From Echinostoma caproni (lineage: Eukaryota; Platyhelminthes; Trematoda; Plagiorchiida; Echinostomatidae), in contig UZAN01046579.1 of NCBI GenBank assembly GCA_900618425.1, positions 1 to 12,931 on the forward strand: a DNA stretch of 12,931 bases, in the 5' to 3' direction. Both the position numbers and the translations under genes were made by a program. The notes beneath the pieces are model-generated. The model saw only the letters and a program-made list of their open reading frames with translations. It was not told the origin of the DNA and made no database searches. Position 1 is the stretch's first letter. Every line of letters starts with the position of its first letter. Of this stretch, positions 1 to 7,123 are shown piece after piece.

Positions 1-204
1 CTGGACCACGGAGAGGAATCTTACCCGTTCGGGTTGGGATCTGGAGTGCGACAGAGGTGGCCATTGTCCCCTTTGATGTTCAACTTTGCCGTGGACTGGA
101 TAATGGGTCTAGAGAGCAGAAGCGACCTAATAGAAACGTGCAAGATAATGAAAGGCTCGACGCAGACAAAGGGCGCTAATGAGCCCAGTTTTAGGATGAG
201 ATAG
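1..204 (+). pseudogene. Reverse transcriptase fragment of a non-LTR retrotransposon (copy A)
   Basis: One frame is open from the window edge to a TAG at 202-204. It reads GLGSGVRQRWPLSPLMFNFA then VDWIM over about 31-111. This is the RT motif-B block of non-LTR elements (usual form SGVRQGCPLSPxLFNF), with the usual G-C replaced by R-W. The reading continues without recognisable homology, and motif C (YADD) is not seen downstream, so the copy is truncated or deleted after motif B. The left end is cut by the window edge, so motif A may lie outside. The VDWIM wording differs from the equivalent block in the copy at 4515-6240 (VVGEI), which suggests another subfamily. The RT identity is well supported; the subfamily is inferred. 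Confidence 0.8.
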
Positions 205-707
205 TGAAACCCTTAGAGGACACGTTCTTAGGCTGAAGAAGGAAAGACCCAGACGTGGGATCAGAAGTCACTTTTTGGCAGTAAGTGGTAAATGACTGAA
301 GTAATGGGAGTCGACACGGTAACGCAATTCAAGCTTCAGCTTGACAGAGTGTGGGGTAACATATTTGGCGAGGAACGAAGAACGAGCCAGAGAAGTGTAC
401 CACGGTGACTGAGTTAGGAGTGTTCCTTTTCACACTGCACTAACAACTTATTTTTTGAGTTGTGTATGCGTGCAGGTCTGTGACAAAGCTTACACGGAGC
501 ACGATAACAGAGAATCTACAATTCCCTGAAGACCTTACCGCCGTCAAGTCGAAACACTTGGGAGAACCAAGAGCCCACCAGAGCAACCAACTAGACCATT
601 CGGCATTAAACCGTCAAGTCCTGGATCCCTGAACTGAACTGAAAACATAATTGTGTTGTACATCATTCCCATAAACAATCTCGCCATAATGATAATTTTA
701 GTCTCTT
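205..707. other. Repeat-derived sequence without a recognisable gene
   Basis: No convincing coding potential is seen on either strand. The minus-strand reading frame at 544-741 matches nothing I recognise. At 629-643 there are three tandem CTGAA units. The 50 bases before them loosely resemble the 3' tail of copy E (ends near 7123), so this may be the 3' end of an element, perhaps copy A. A 19-base stretch at 480-498 nearly matches 3063-3081. Confidence 0.4.
629..643 (+). repeat. Short tandem repeat (CTGAA)x3, possible retroelement 3' tail
   Basis: Three perfect CTGAA units. Elements of the RTE clade commonly end in short tandem repeats rather than poly(A). Copy E ends in the related CTGAACCGAACTGA at about 7110-7123, and both tails follow an AGCAACCAA stretch. 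The role as a 3' terminus is an inference. Confidence 0.4.
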
Positions 708-773
708 CGGCCAGGGCAACCGAGAAGTAACATGCCCACAAGTTATGAACACATTATACATTTCGGAATTTTT
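708..773 (+). repeat. 65-bp dispersed direct repeat, copy 1
   Basis: This segment matches 8146-8208 on the same strand. Both share the core GAAGTAACATGCCCACA, then AACACATT, TACA and GAATTTTT, with a few substitutions and a 4-base gap. Homology stops abruptly on both sides. One copy lies before the endonuclease region of copy B and the other before the C-terminal tail of copy G, so it does not mark a consistent part of that element. The family is not recognised. Confidence 0.65.
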
Positions 774-1004
774 CACTCTAACTAATTATGCGCTCTTTGA
801 CCGAGGTGTTGGCGGTCGGCTCCACCGATTTTCACGTTACCACACCAACGGATCTCGTTCTTTCCCTTCCTCAATGTTGAACTTTCCTATTCTCGGTTTA
901 TTTCGAGTCTCCAACAGTGTGTTGCTCAAGACCACGGCAGAAACTATGCGAAAGAAACAAGCTTCCGATCAGGTTATTCCGAAAAAAGTACTCGCGCTCC
1001 GGTC
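774..1004 (+). other. Possible 5' leader of retroelement copy B
   Basis: A plus-strand frame is open from 745 through this segment to 1212, but only its last part, from about 1005, resembles endonuclease. The leader has no recognisable domain. By position it would be the 5' untranslated or N-terminal region of copy B. I could not match it to the region upstream of copy I. Confidence 0.3.
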
Positions 1005-1617
1005 GCATATGATGTTATGGACTTCCAACCTTCGAACACGCAAGTTGGGGCTCAAGAAACACTCGCTCGCACACTGGAAACGCTTTCCATGGACGTTTGC
1101 TGCCTTACTGAGACACGGCTACAGGATTCGAGCACTGTACTGCAACTCGCTTCACCGTCTCCGGATCCTTCCAGCTGGTTCACCCTCCGCCTCTCCGGAG
1201 ATCAGATGGTAGAGTCCGCTGGTTCGGCCGGCGTGGGGATAGCACTAAATGCGCATGCAGAAGCAGTTTTGCTCAACAATCAATAGTCGATTCTACGCCA
1301 TCCGTCTAAAAGGATCGGCGAGTGCATCTCGTAATGGGACAAAAAAGCTGTCTGTTTGTCATCGTGGCTTATNTGGCTTATGCACTGACGAACTGCAGTC
1401 TCGACACAAAAAAGACGAGTTCTACCATCAGCTCACCAGCCTCCTCTACAGTAGACGATACACTGATATGGTGGCCAGTATAGTCTCGGTGTTAGGAGAA
1501 CTGACAACGGCGACTGTCTTCTTCAAACATGGTCTCTTCCTTTCGAACACCAATTTTCGCCGACCCTGGCGCCAACCTGGTGACCTCCATCGTCTGATCA
1601 GCTCTGGGCGCAAGTAG
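1005..1617 (+). pseudogene. APE-type endonuclease domain of an RTE-like retrotransposon, decayed (copy B, 5' part)
   Basis: This is the N-terminal nicking-endonuclease half of a non-LTR polyprotein, spread over at least two frames. The start resembles the family's AFNVRTL block at about 1020-1050. After a frameshift it reads LARTLETLSMDVCC then LTETRLQD (about 1050-1130), then GSAGVGIALN at about 1219. Another frameshift leads to SRFYAIRLKG at 1288 and HKKDEFYHQL near 1410-1437. The conserved GDFNAQVG block that should follow at about 1475 is missing: roughly 75 bases are deleted compared with copies D and I, and the catalytic Asp goes with them. Homology resumes at NGD and FLSNTNF (about 1508-1560). 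An N at 1373 sits in a 9-base tandem duplication. The copy cannot encode an active enzyme. Confidence 0.85.
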
Positions 1618-2394
1618 ATCATATTGCCATCAGCTATCGATGGAGAAATTGCATAATGGACTGCTAATCCATCTGGAGCACATCACAACTCTGATCATTC
1701 ACTCATGTGCGCGAAATTCTCTCTGCGCTTTGGCGGAAGACGGCAACGTCACCCGAGAAGACTCAATTTGATGAAATTGACCTACCCAAACGTAGTTACC
1801 GCCTACGAAAACACGTTAGCTGCTGATCTAGACAGTCTATCATCCTCGAACATTGACAATCAGTGAACTCACATCCGCAACGCCATGCATGAGTCCGCCA
1901 CCACAGCATGTGGCTTCACCAAACGCACAGTCAGTCACTGGGTTTCGGCACGTTCTCTCCAACTGCTCGACATTCGTCGAAGCATTCCTCCAGGCAATGA
2001 ATACAACAGTTCGCAGAACTCTCCGTGCTGAACTGAAACGGTTCCTAAAAGAGGATCGAGGGACCTGGTGGGCACAACGCGCTTCGGAGATGGAACTAAC
2101 CTGCGTCCGGTAATGCTCACAAACTTTTTCGACTAATCCGAGCCACCGGTAACAAAAACGATGCGTCAGTGAAACCATATGCGAAATTAATGGCGAATGT
2201 ATCCACAATCTACAACGTCGGTTTGGGCGCTGGGCGGAGTACTTTCATCAACAATTCAGTTGGCCATCGACNCACCTCCATCTCCCGATGTCTGTAGTGC
2301 TCCATGGTCTGTGGACATTTCATCGCCTACCGAGGAAGAAGTCTCCCGAAAGATCAGACTTCTGAAACGCCATAAATCGCCCGGTCCAGATTAA
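1618..2394 (+). pseudogene. Endonuclease C-terminus and EN-RT linker of copy B
   Basis: Directly after the endonuclease block comes VDHIAISYRWR (about 1616-1648). Stops and a frameshift follow, then NSDHSLMCAKFSLRFGGRR from about 1687, which holds the endonuclease SDH motif (codons 1690-1698). That frame stays open to a TGA near 1863. The linker can then be followed across frames: a MHESATTACGF-like stretch near 1885, ELKRFLKEDRGTWWAQRASE at about 2030-2090, and RWAEYF-like residues near 2227. The N-terminal RT lead-in EEEVSRKIRLLKRHKSPGPD ends at a TAA (2392-2394) where the family usually has a second Asp. An N at 2272 adds uncertainty. The order matches a full-length element, so this copy was once long. 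Confidence 0.8.
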
Positions 2395-2845
2395 CTCCCT
2401 CCGGCCCTCTTCAAAGACGGTGGTGCAAGCTTTGTTCGCGAACTAACTTATTCCAAACCATCTGTAATACTGAATCCATTCCATCCGAATGGAGTTTGGC
2501 GGACGTCGTACCTGTTTTTAAGAAGGGCCCCCGCCACAATTGCTCCAATCACCGAGGGATCAGCCTCATTTCTGTTGCATCCAAGCTGTTAACGTCGTTG
2601 ATCCTTCGCAGACTCAGTTGGACAAGAGAGCGTCAAATTCGCGAAGAACGAGCTGGATTCCGTCCTGGCCGGGGCTGCGTTAATCACATATTTACGCTAC
2701 GCTAGATCCTCGAGCAACGTCAAACGTTCAGTAGACCGACCATCATTGTGATTTTGGACATACGTGCTGCGTTTGACTCAGTTGACAGAGCAGCTCTTTG
2801 GACTTGTCTGTTAGGGAGCGGTGTGCCTGAGAAGTTTTATTTAAC
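2395..2845 (+). pseudogene. Reverse transcriptase N-terminal half of copy B
   Basis: After LPPALFKDGG (about 2395-2424) one frame runs from 2496 to about 2843 with a single TAG at 2703-2705, where the family usually has Gln. It reads DVVPVFKKGPRHNCSNHRGI, then SLISVASKLLTSLILRRL, then AGFRPGRGC. Motif A is VILDIRAAFDSVDR, with its catalytic Asp codon at 2757-2759. Homology is lost right after GSGVPEKFY, before motifs B and C, so the polymerase is truncated. Copy H loses homology at the same place. The strong conservation of the remaining frame suggests this is one of the younger copies, although it is dead. Confidence 0.88.
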
Positions 2846-3174
2846 TGATGAAATAAGCATGACATACTGGGCCGTATCCCTGTTTATTTCACCTTCCATA
2901 TATTACGCCGTTTGTGGAGAAACGGAAGAAGCATCACACACGTCCACTGAGGGAGGCCATCATTACCAGGGCAACCAACAAGCGATGGCATCAACGTCCT
3001 GTGATTTGACTTCGAAATTTGAGGGAGGGACGACTACATGTGATTGAGCCTTCGACCCATTGGTGACAAGGCTTACACGAGTACCCTGCTCTCTGCTCTC
3101 AGGAATGACAATAGAGTAGTTGAGAAAGACCACTAGAATTAAACCACATAGTTTAATTGCAGTTCGTATGAAAT
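2846..3174. other. Unassigned sequence between copies B and C
   Basis: Nothing coding is recognised here. The plus-strand frame that begins in copy B runs on to 3047 with no retroelement resemblance, so it is probably read-through into unrelated DNA. The segment contains the near-match to 480-498 and an 8-bp inverted repeat close to the truncated end of copy C. Confidence 0.4.
3137..3158. repeat. Perfect 8-bp inverted repeat with 6-base loop
   Basis: AATTAAAC at 3137-3144 and GTTTAATT at 3151-3158 are exact reverse complements around CACATA. The stem is short and AT-rich, so chance is likely; it is noted because it lies about 20 bases from the truncated end of copy C. Confidence 0.4.
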
Positions 3175-3660
3175 TTTCTACTCACTGCAGTCAGTCGACG
3201 CAAACAAGGAAAAGAATAAGCACCGACGGCTCTTTCTGTAACTGTTGAACCCTCTGGATCCCTCGAAACGTACGGTGCGATGTGGACTACTTATCGGGAT
3301 CCATTCAAGAAGTGGGCGCTCCGCTTCAACACTTAGCGCAATCCCGATACCAGCAACACCGTGGGCGTTAGATACCCGATACACAGAGTCAATCGTAAGA
3401 ACCAGCTTAGATCTGGGAAACACAAAGTAATGATTAAGGTATTGTCCTGTATCCGTGTTTCATAGATAGCATACGTAAAATTTATAAGGTTCAAGGGTTC
3501 TGGCTAAGGTAGCTTGTTGGTTTATCTGGCGGAGAGTGGAGAAATAAAGTTCGACTAATTGAAGAGATTTAAGTTTCAAGAATCCAGTAGCTTCTGGTAG
3601 GTTGACCTTCGTAGTTAAACACCGAGTGATGCCCTGTGAGTCCATTTCCATGCTTAATCT
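3175..3660 (-). pseudogene. APE-type endonuclease N-terminal fragment on the minus strand (copy C)
   Basis: Read on the minus strand from about 3560 downwards, it gives STLRQINQQATLARTLEP, the start of the endonuclease in this family. A frameshift near 3465 leads to ETRIQDNTLIITL. Next come GVAGIGIAL and the RRCLFFSLFASTDCSE block, which corresponds to the RRCLFVxSxYAPTxCSS region of the other copies; it stops at about 3178. Only the first 100 or so residues of the domain are present, so the GDFN and SDH catalytic motifs are absent. Bases 3560-3660 would be upstream leader and have no recognisable domain. It lies in the opposite orientation to its neighbours B and D. Confidence 0.8.
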
Positions 3661-3666
3661 GGTGGG

Positions 3667-3780
3667 GCCTTACGTGGTTCGCCACCCCAACTCCTGGGGC
3701 TTAGGTTACCGGTTTCGATCGCTGGTGTCTATGGGACTTTCCTCGTTTGCTGTTCATCGCACAAATGTGTGTATTTAGAA
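3667..3780 (+). repeat. Direct repeat R1 (left member of a pair)
   Basis: Aligns with 4356-4482 on the same strand through most of its length. Shared blocks include CTTAYGTGGYTCGCYACYCC, the exact AGGTTACCGGTTTC, and the end GCTGTYCATC then AAAT, GTTTATT-like and AGAA. R1 is about 14 bases shorter in the middle. A CCCCA/TGGGG stem (3685-3699) in R1 is not kept in R2. GGTTTCGATC somewhat resembles a pol III B box, so a SINE end is possible, as are degenerate terminal repeats of a small retroelement. Confidence 0.65.
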
Positions 3781-4355
3781 AGGAGACGTCTCGTGAAAAT
3801 TGGGAGCAAGCTGAACTCGACTGATTAAAAGGAGCGTTTTATAAATGGGTCTCTGACGCTAGGACACGATATACTCCTCAGTAGCCCATTGACGAAGGGG
3901 TCTTTTCAGGGAACTCTGACCGGAACCGTTGAATCAAAAGTCTAATCCATAAGTTAGTGGGTGACCTAAGCACTAGTGTTTGAGCTTCTAAAGATTTGCC
4001 ACCTAAGTCCTTTGAGTTTTCACTTTTGCGTTGATTGGCGGTTCGCTACTCGGGGTTGACCCTCATCCTCATGCACCCTATGAGACAGGTAGGACGTAGA
4101 CGGAACAGCATCTTATCTGTTGCTGGCCATTGAGCTTGGACGGGAGAAAGCTGTCCGGGGAATTTAGAAGACGGCTCTTGCCGTTGAGAGAAAGCCTCAA
4201 GTATCCTGGTCTTTAGTTCATCTCTCGGGGCTTTCGGTCGGTAAATTGCCCTTCTTTCTGTTCATTCGATGGATTGATCTCTTCAGAGGTGGGCGTGAAT
4301 AGTTGAAGGAAGCTAGGGAATACGAACAACTTTGGTTTCCCACTGATAATACGAC
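3781..4355. other. Unassigned sequence flanked by the direct repeats R1 and R2
   Basis: No open frame of note and no retroelement motif is seen on either strand. It begins with the 10-base palindrome GAGACGTCTC at 3783-3792. GGTTCGCTACTC near 4045 resembles the start of R1 and R2, so a third degenerate partial copy is possible. By layout it could be the body of a small non-coding element with R1 and R2 as its ends, but the body itself gives no independent evidence. Confidence 0.35.
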
Positions 4356-4482
4356 GTCTTATGTGGCTCGCTACTCCAAGTCCCCGGACACAGGTTACCG
4401 GTTTCCATCACTGAACAGCAGATCTTCGTGACTGTGGGTTTCGCCCCGCCTGCTGTCCATCACGTAAATTTGTTTATTAAGA
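4356..4482 (+). repeat. Direct repeat R2 (right member of a pair)
   Basis: Partner of R1, ending in TTTATTAAGAATAAATTG. An AATAAA lies at about 4481-4486, just past the alignment, and would suit the 3' end of a transcribed element. Endonuclease homology of copy D begins only some 30 bases further on, so R2 may be the right end of an element inserted into, or next to, D's truncated 5' side. Confidence 0.65.
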
Positions 4483-4514
4483 ATAAATTGTATTGTATTT
4501 GCACAAACGTCTGA

Positions 4515-5074
4515 ATACAAACTGAAGGGAAGCAACACCAAAAGGTGTTTGTTCATCATTTCCGCATATGCACCAACCAACTGCAGTCCCACTTCACAAA
4601 AAGATGAATTTTACGACAAACTCGCCGAACTCCTTCGGTTGAGCCGCAGCTCTGATATTATAGTGTTGGCAGGTGATTTTAACGCGCAGGTTGGAAAACA
4701 GCGCATCCGAAACCTGTCTAGGAGGACATTTCGCTCTCCCCCCAGCGAACAGACAACGGTGATCGACTACTTCAGTTCTGCGCGAATCACCGTTTGCTAT
4801 TATCTAACACCAACTTTCAACTCACCTCCGTCGGACGGCTACTTGGTGTCCTAGTTTAATGGGGGAAATCGACCACATATCTGTGAGCTGCCGTTGGCAT
4901 AGTTCAATACAAAATTACAGATCCTATTGGACCACCTACGTTGAGTCGGATCATGCACTAGTTTCTGATGCGCTTCACTCATCGGGCATTGACAGAAATC
5001 GCGTACTCAAATGGCTCATCTGCGAGATCCATCTATCTGCGCACTTTATGAGGAGAAGCTGGGACTGGAGCTAG
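4515..5074 (+). pseudogene. APE-type endonuclease, C-terminal two thirds (copy D/F, 5' part)
   Basis: Homology begins at KGSNTKRCLFIISAYAPT-like residues (about 4525-4575; the exact start is blurred by frame) and continues QKDEFYDKLAELLRLSRSSD. The catalytic block AGDFNAQVGKQRIR is intact, with the Asp codon at 4675-4677. After a stop near 4852-4854 it picks up as EIDHISVSCRW (from 4862), YWTTYVESDHALVSD with the SDH motif at 4946-4954, and continues to a TAG at 5072-5074. About 100 N-terminal residues are missing, so the copy is 5' truncated or cut by the neighbouring repeat. Nucleotide similarity to copy I (12030-12200) is high, which places D and I in one subfamily. Confidence 0.87.
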
Positions 5075-5551
5075 GAGAACCGCGACATAGTGGAGTAGAC
5101 CAACATTGGGATCAAATTAGATTTGCGATGTTCTCAGCAGCAAACTTGTAGGATCGAGTCCGAAGTTCGCCGAAGGCATTGAATCTCTCTGGAGTCGGTA
5201 TCCTGATAGATCAAAAGCTCAAGGTCCCAATCTGCCAGGATCAGCATAGAGACCGGTGGCGTCTGCAACGTCAATTTAGGAAAAACCTTGAGAAAGATCG
5301 CGAAAACTGATGAGCCAAAATAGCTAGTAAAATGGAGGTAGTTTCTGCATCAGGGAATAGTCAAAGATTGTTTCGCCTGATATGCAGCACCGGAGGTGGC
5401 CGCATACCGGCCACTGAGACCATTTGCGATAAAAGTGCACAGTATCCACAATAAAGAACGACTTGATCGATGGGCGAAGTATTTTAATGAACAGTTCGAT
5501 TGATCTATTGCTAATGCGGTCATTCTGGCAATTGAAGCGGAAACTCCTTGG
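5075..5551 (+). pseudogene. EN-RT linker of copy D/F, heavily decayed
   Basis: Frames are broken, but the order fits a linker: RLFRLICSTGGGRIPATETI then CDKS (about 5366-5437), and LDRWAKYFNEQFD across a frame break at about 5464-5503. The stretch 5360-5435 is clearly homologous at DNA level to 10965-11035 in copy H (shared TGTTTCGCCTGATA, CACCGGAGGT and TGATAAAAGTG-like blocks). It contributes no catalytic residue. Confidence 0.7.
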
Positions 5552-6240
5552 GTGGTAACATGTGAGCCCTCGTCAGAATCGGAAGTACAAAGCTGCATTA
5601 AATCATTAAAGAAAGGGAAGGCTGCGGGACCTGATGGGCTTCTCTCCATTCTTTTTAAGGTGGGTGGTAATTATCTTGTCGGATTGCTAGCTCACTTCGC
5701 AGTATTTGGTCGGAGAAGCGTATCCCTTTGTCCTGGGGTGAATTTTTGATCATCCGAATCTTCAAGCAGGGATCACGCAACGACTGCGCCAACGGGATTA
5801 GTTTAGTTCCGATAATCACAAAAGTATTGACTTGTGATGCTTCGTCGCCTGACACCCTTAAGGGAGAGGCATATCCGACAGCAGCAAGCCGGATTCCGAC
5901 CAGGTTGCGGTTGCATCGACCAAAGCTTCTTTCTGCGTCAAGTCCTCGAATTGCGTCACACACATCGTCGACCAACAATCGCCGTGTTCCTTGACCTAAA
6001 AGGAGCCTTCTATTCAGTTGACCGTGAAGCTCTTCTGGAGTCGCTGCTTCGCAAAGGAATGCGGCAAATGTATATAAACCTATTACGGTCGCTGTAACTG
6101 CGTAAGGCTCTACAGTAGGCCAAGTAAATCGTTCGAAACCAGGAGCGGTGTTCTTCAAGGGTGCCCTATTTCACCATTCCTGTTCGATTTCGTTGTAGGC
6201 GAAATACTGTTGAACGCACTAAGTGGTCTTAGGCACTCAT
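5552..6240 (+). pseudogene. Reverse transcriptase N-terminal half (copy D/F)
   Basis: The RT lead-in CIKSLKKGKAAGPDGLLSIL then FKVGG (about 5594-5665) is followed by IFKQGSRNDCANGI (about 5758-5800). After a frameshift, 5834-6097 reads RERHIRQQQAGFRPGCGCID and FLRQVLELRHTHRRPTIAVF, with motif A FLDLKGAFYSVDR (Asp codon 5993-5995). It ends KGMRQMYINLLRSL before a stop. Motif B reappears in another frame at about 6148-6180 as SGVLQGCPISPFLFDFVVGE, running to LSGLRH at 6236. Homology then stops and copy E begins; motif C is found 880 bases on, at 7184. The antisense 167-residue frame at 5655-6158 is a shadow of this domain. Confidence 0.9.
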
Positions 6241-7123
6241 TTAAAATACCATCTTTCTCATCTGTCTAATGCTTCTCAATCCCAGGTGCCTCCTGTTTAC
6301 GAGACCCATCGGATATGACTCAACGTTCAACTAATGTCAGCCGCTACCAGATTTTTGAAAACAAGGTCTCCTTTCAACTTAGCTGCATTCAATGTCCGCA
6401 CACTATTAGATAGGTTAACAAGCTGTCTTAGCTAGAGCCCTTGAAACCTTCCATTTAGATCTATGCTGTGTCTCCGAAACACGCATACAAGACCCTACCT
6501 CAATCATCGCCCTCCCTTCTCCAAATCCAGTCTCATCCTCACACTTCACTCTCCGTGTGTCAGGCTATCTACGTTACATTGCACAAGTCTGGTGGGGTAA
6601 CCGGAGGAGCAATTCTGAGGTTATGCGTAGAATTTTAGGCATTCGCGGTCGTCCACTGGAGCAGCTGATCGACTTGCATGGATTACGTTGGTTGGGATAT
6701 GTGTTACATATGTTACCAAATAGGTTTCCACGGCGCGCGCGATGTTCGCTGAGGCGGATAGCGGGTGGAAAGTGGTCAAAGGTGGTCAAGTTGAAACCTG
6801 GTATGAGGGTATAAAAACCCTAACGAGGACACTGGGTCACATAGGTCGCGTTAGGTTCCCTGGATGAGGACTTCGGGATGATCCTAACTAATGGGTAAAG
6901 ATACTGAGTGATATGGCTGGGTGTCGTAAACAGTGGTGTTCGTGCATCTTGTCAATCTCTCTGCAATATCAGTCCACTGAAGTTCTACATTTTCTCTTTG
7001 ATCCTACTTTTAACTTTTCCTGTTTTTCTCTTAATGTTAATCCATATTGGTAGTCAAAGGACAGCAACCAAACCGGCACACCATAGTGCATCGTTAATGG
7101 TTGTAAAAACTGAACCGAACTGA
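6241..7123 (+). mobile_element. Internally deleted non-LTR element inserted in copy D/F (copy E)
   Basis: The boundaries are where D's RT is interrupted (about 6240) and where it resumes (about 7124). The insert has its own leader, an endonuclease start, a C-terminal tail and a 3' end in CTGAACCGAACTGA. Everything between the endonuclease N-terminus and the polyprotein tail, meaning most of the endonuclease, the linker and all RT motifs, is absent. It is therefore a non-autonomous derivative that would have needed enzymes from a full-length relative. No clear target-site duplication is visible at either edge, so the exact ends are uncertain by perhaps 20 bases. Confidence 0.65.
6419..6814 (+). 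pseudogene. Endonuclease N-terminus fused in frame to polyprotein C-terminal tail (inside copy E)
   Basis: One frame is open from just after a TAA at 6416-6418 to a TAA at 6812-6814, about 131 codons. The first half reads LARALETFHLDLCC then VSETRIQDPTS and HFTLRVSG, the normal start of the endonuclease. The frame continues without a break into YLRYIAQVWWGNRRSNSEV and LHGLRWLGYVLHMLPNRFPR, the C-terminal block after the RT. The junction lies near 6563-6568. A start-side block LAAFNVRTL lies just upstream (about 6381-6407) in a different frame, and there is no ATG near the beginning, so it is probably not translated as such. Further family residues (GRVRFPGWG, WVKILSDMAG) follow to about 6915, past stops. 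Confidence 0.8.

Noticed and set aside
544..741. 65-codon minus-strand frame
   Set aside because: It overlaps the dispersed repeat and the CTGAA tract, with no family resemblance.
1840..2208. 122-codon minus-strand frame and other frames over the B linker
   Set aside because: The plus strand carries the EN-RT linker motifs in the expected order; the antisense frames have no independent support.
3667..3780. tRNA gene
   Set aside because: Only a B-box-like GGTTTCGATC is present; no cloverleaf with acceptor stem or anticodon arm can be drawn.
5655..6158. 167-codon minus-strand open frame
   Set aside because: It lies antisense to well-supported RT motifs (AGFRPGCGC, FLDLKGAF) on the plus strand and shows no domain of its own.
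6908..7123. 71-codon plus-strand frame with a hydrophobic stretch
   Set aside because: It lies in the tail and 3' untranslated part of copy E; another frame carries family residues (WVKILSDMAG), so this is a shadow.
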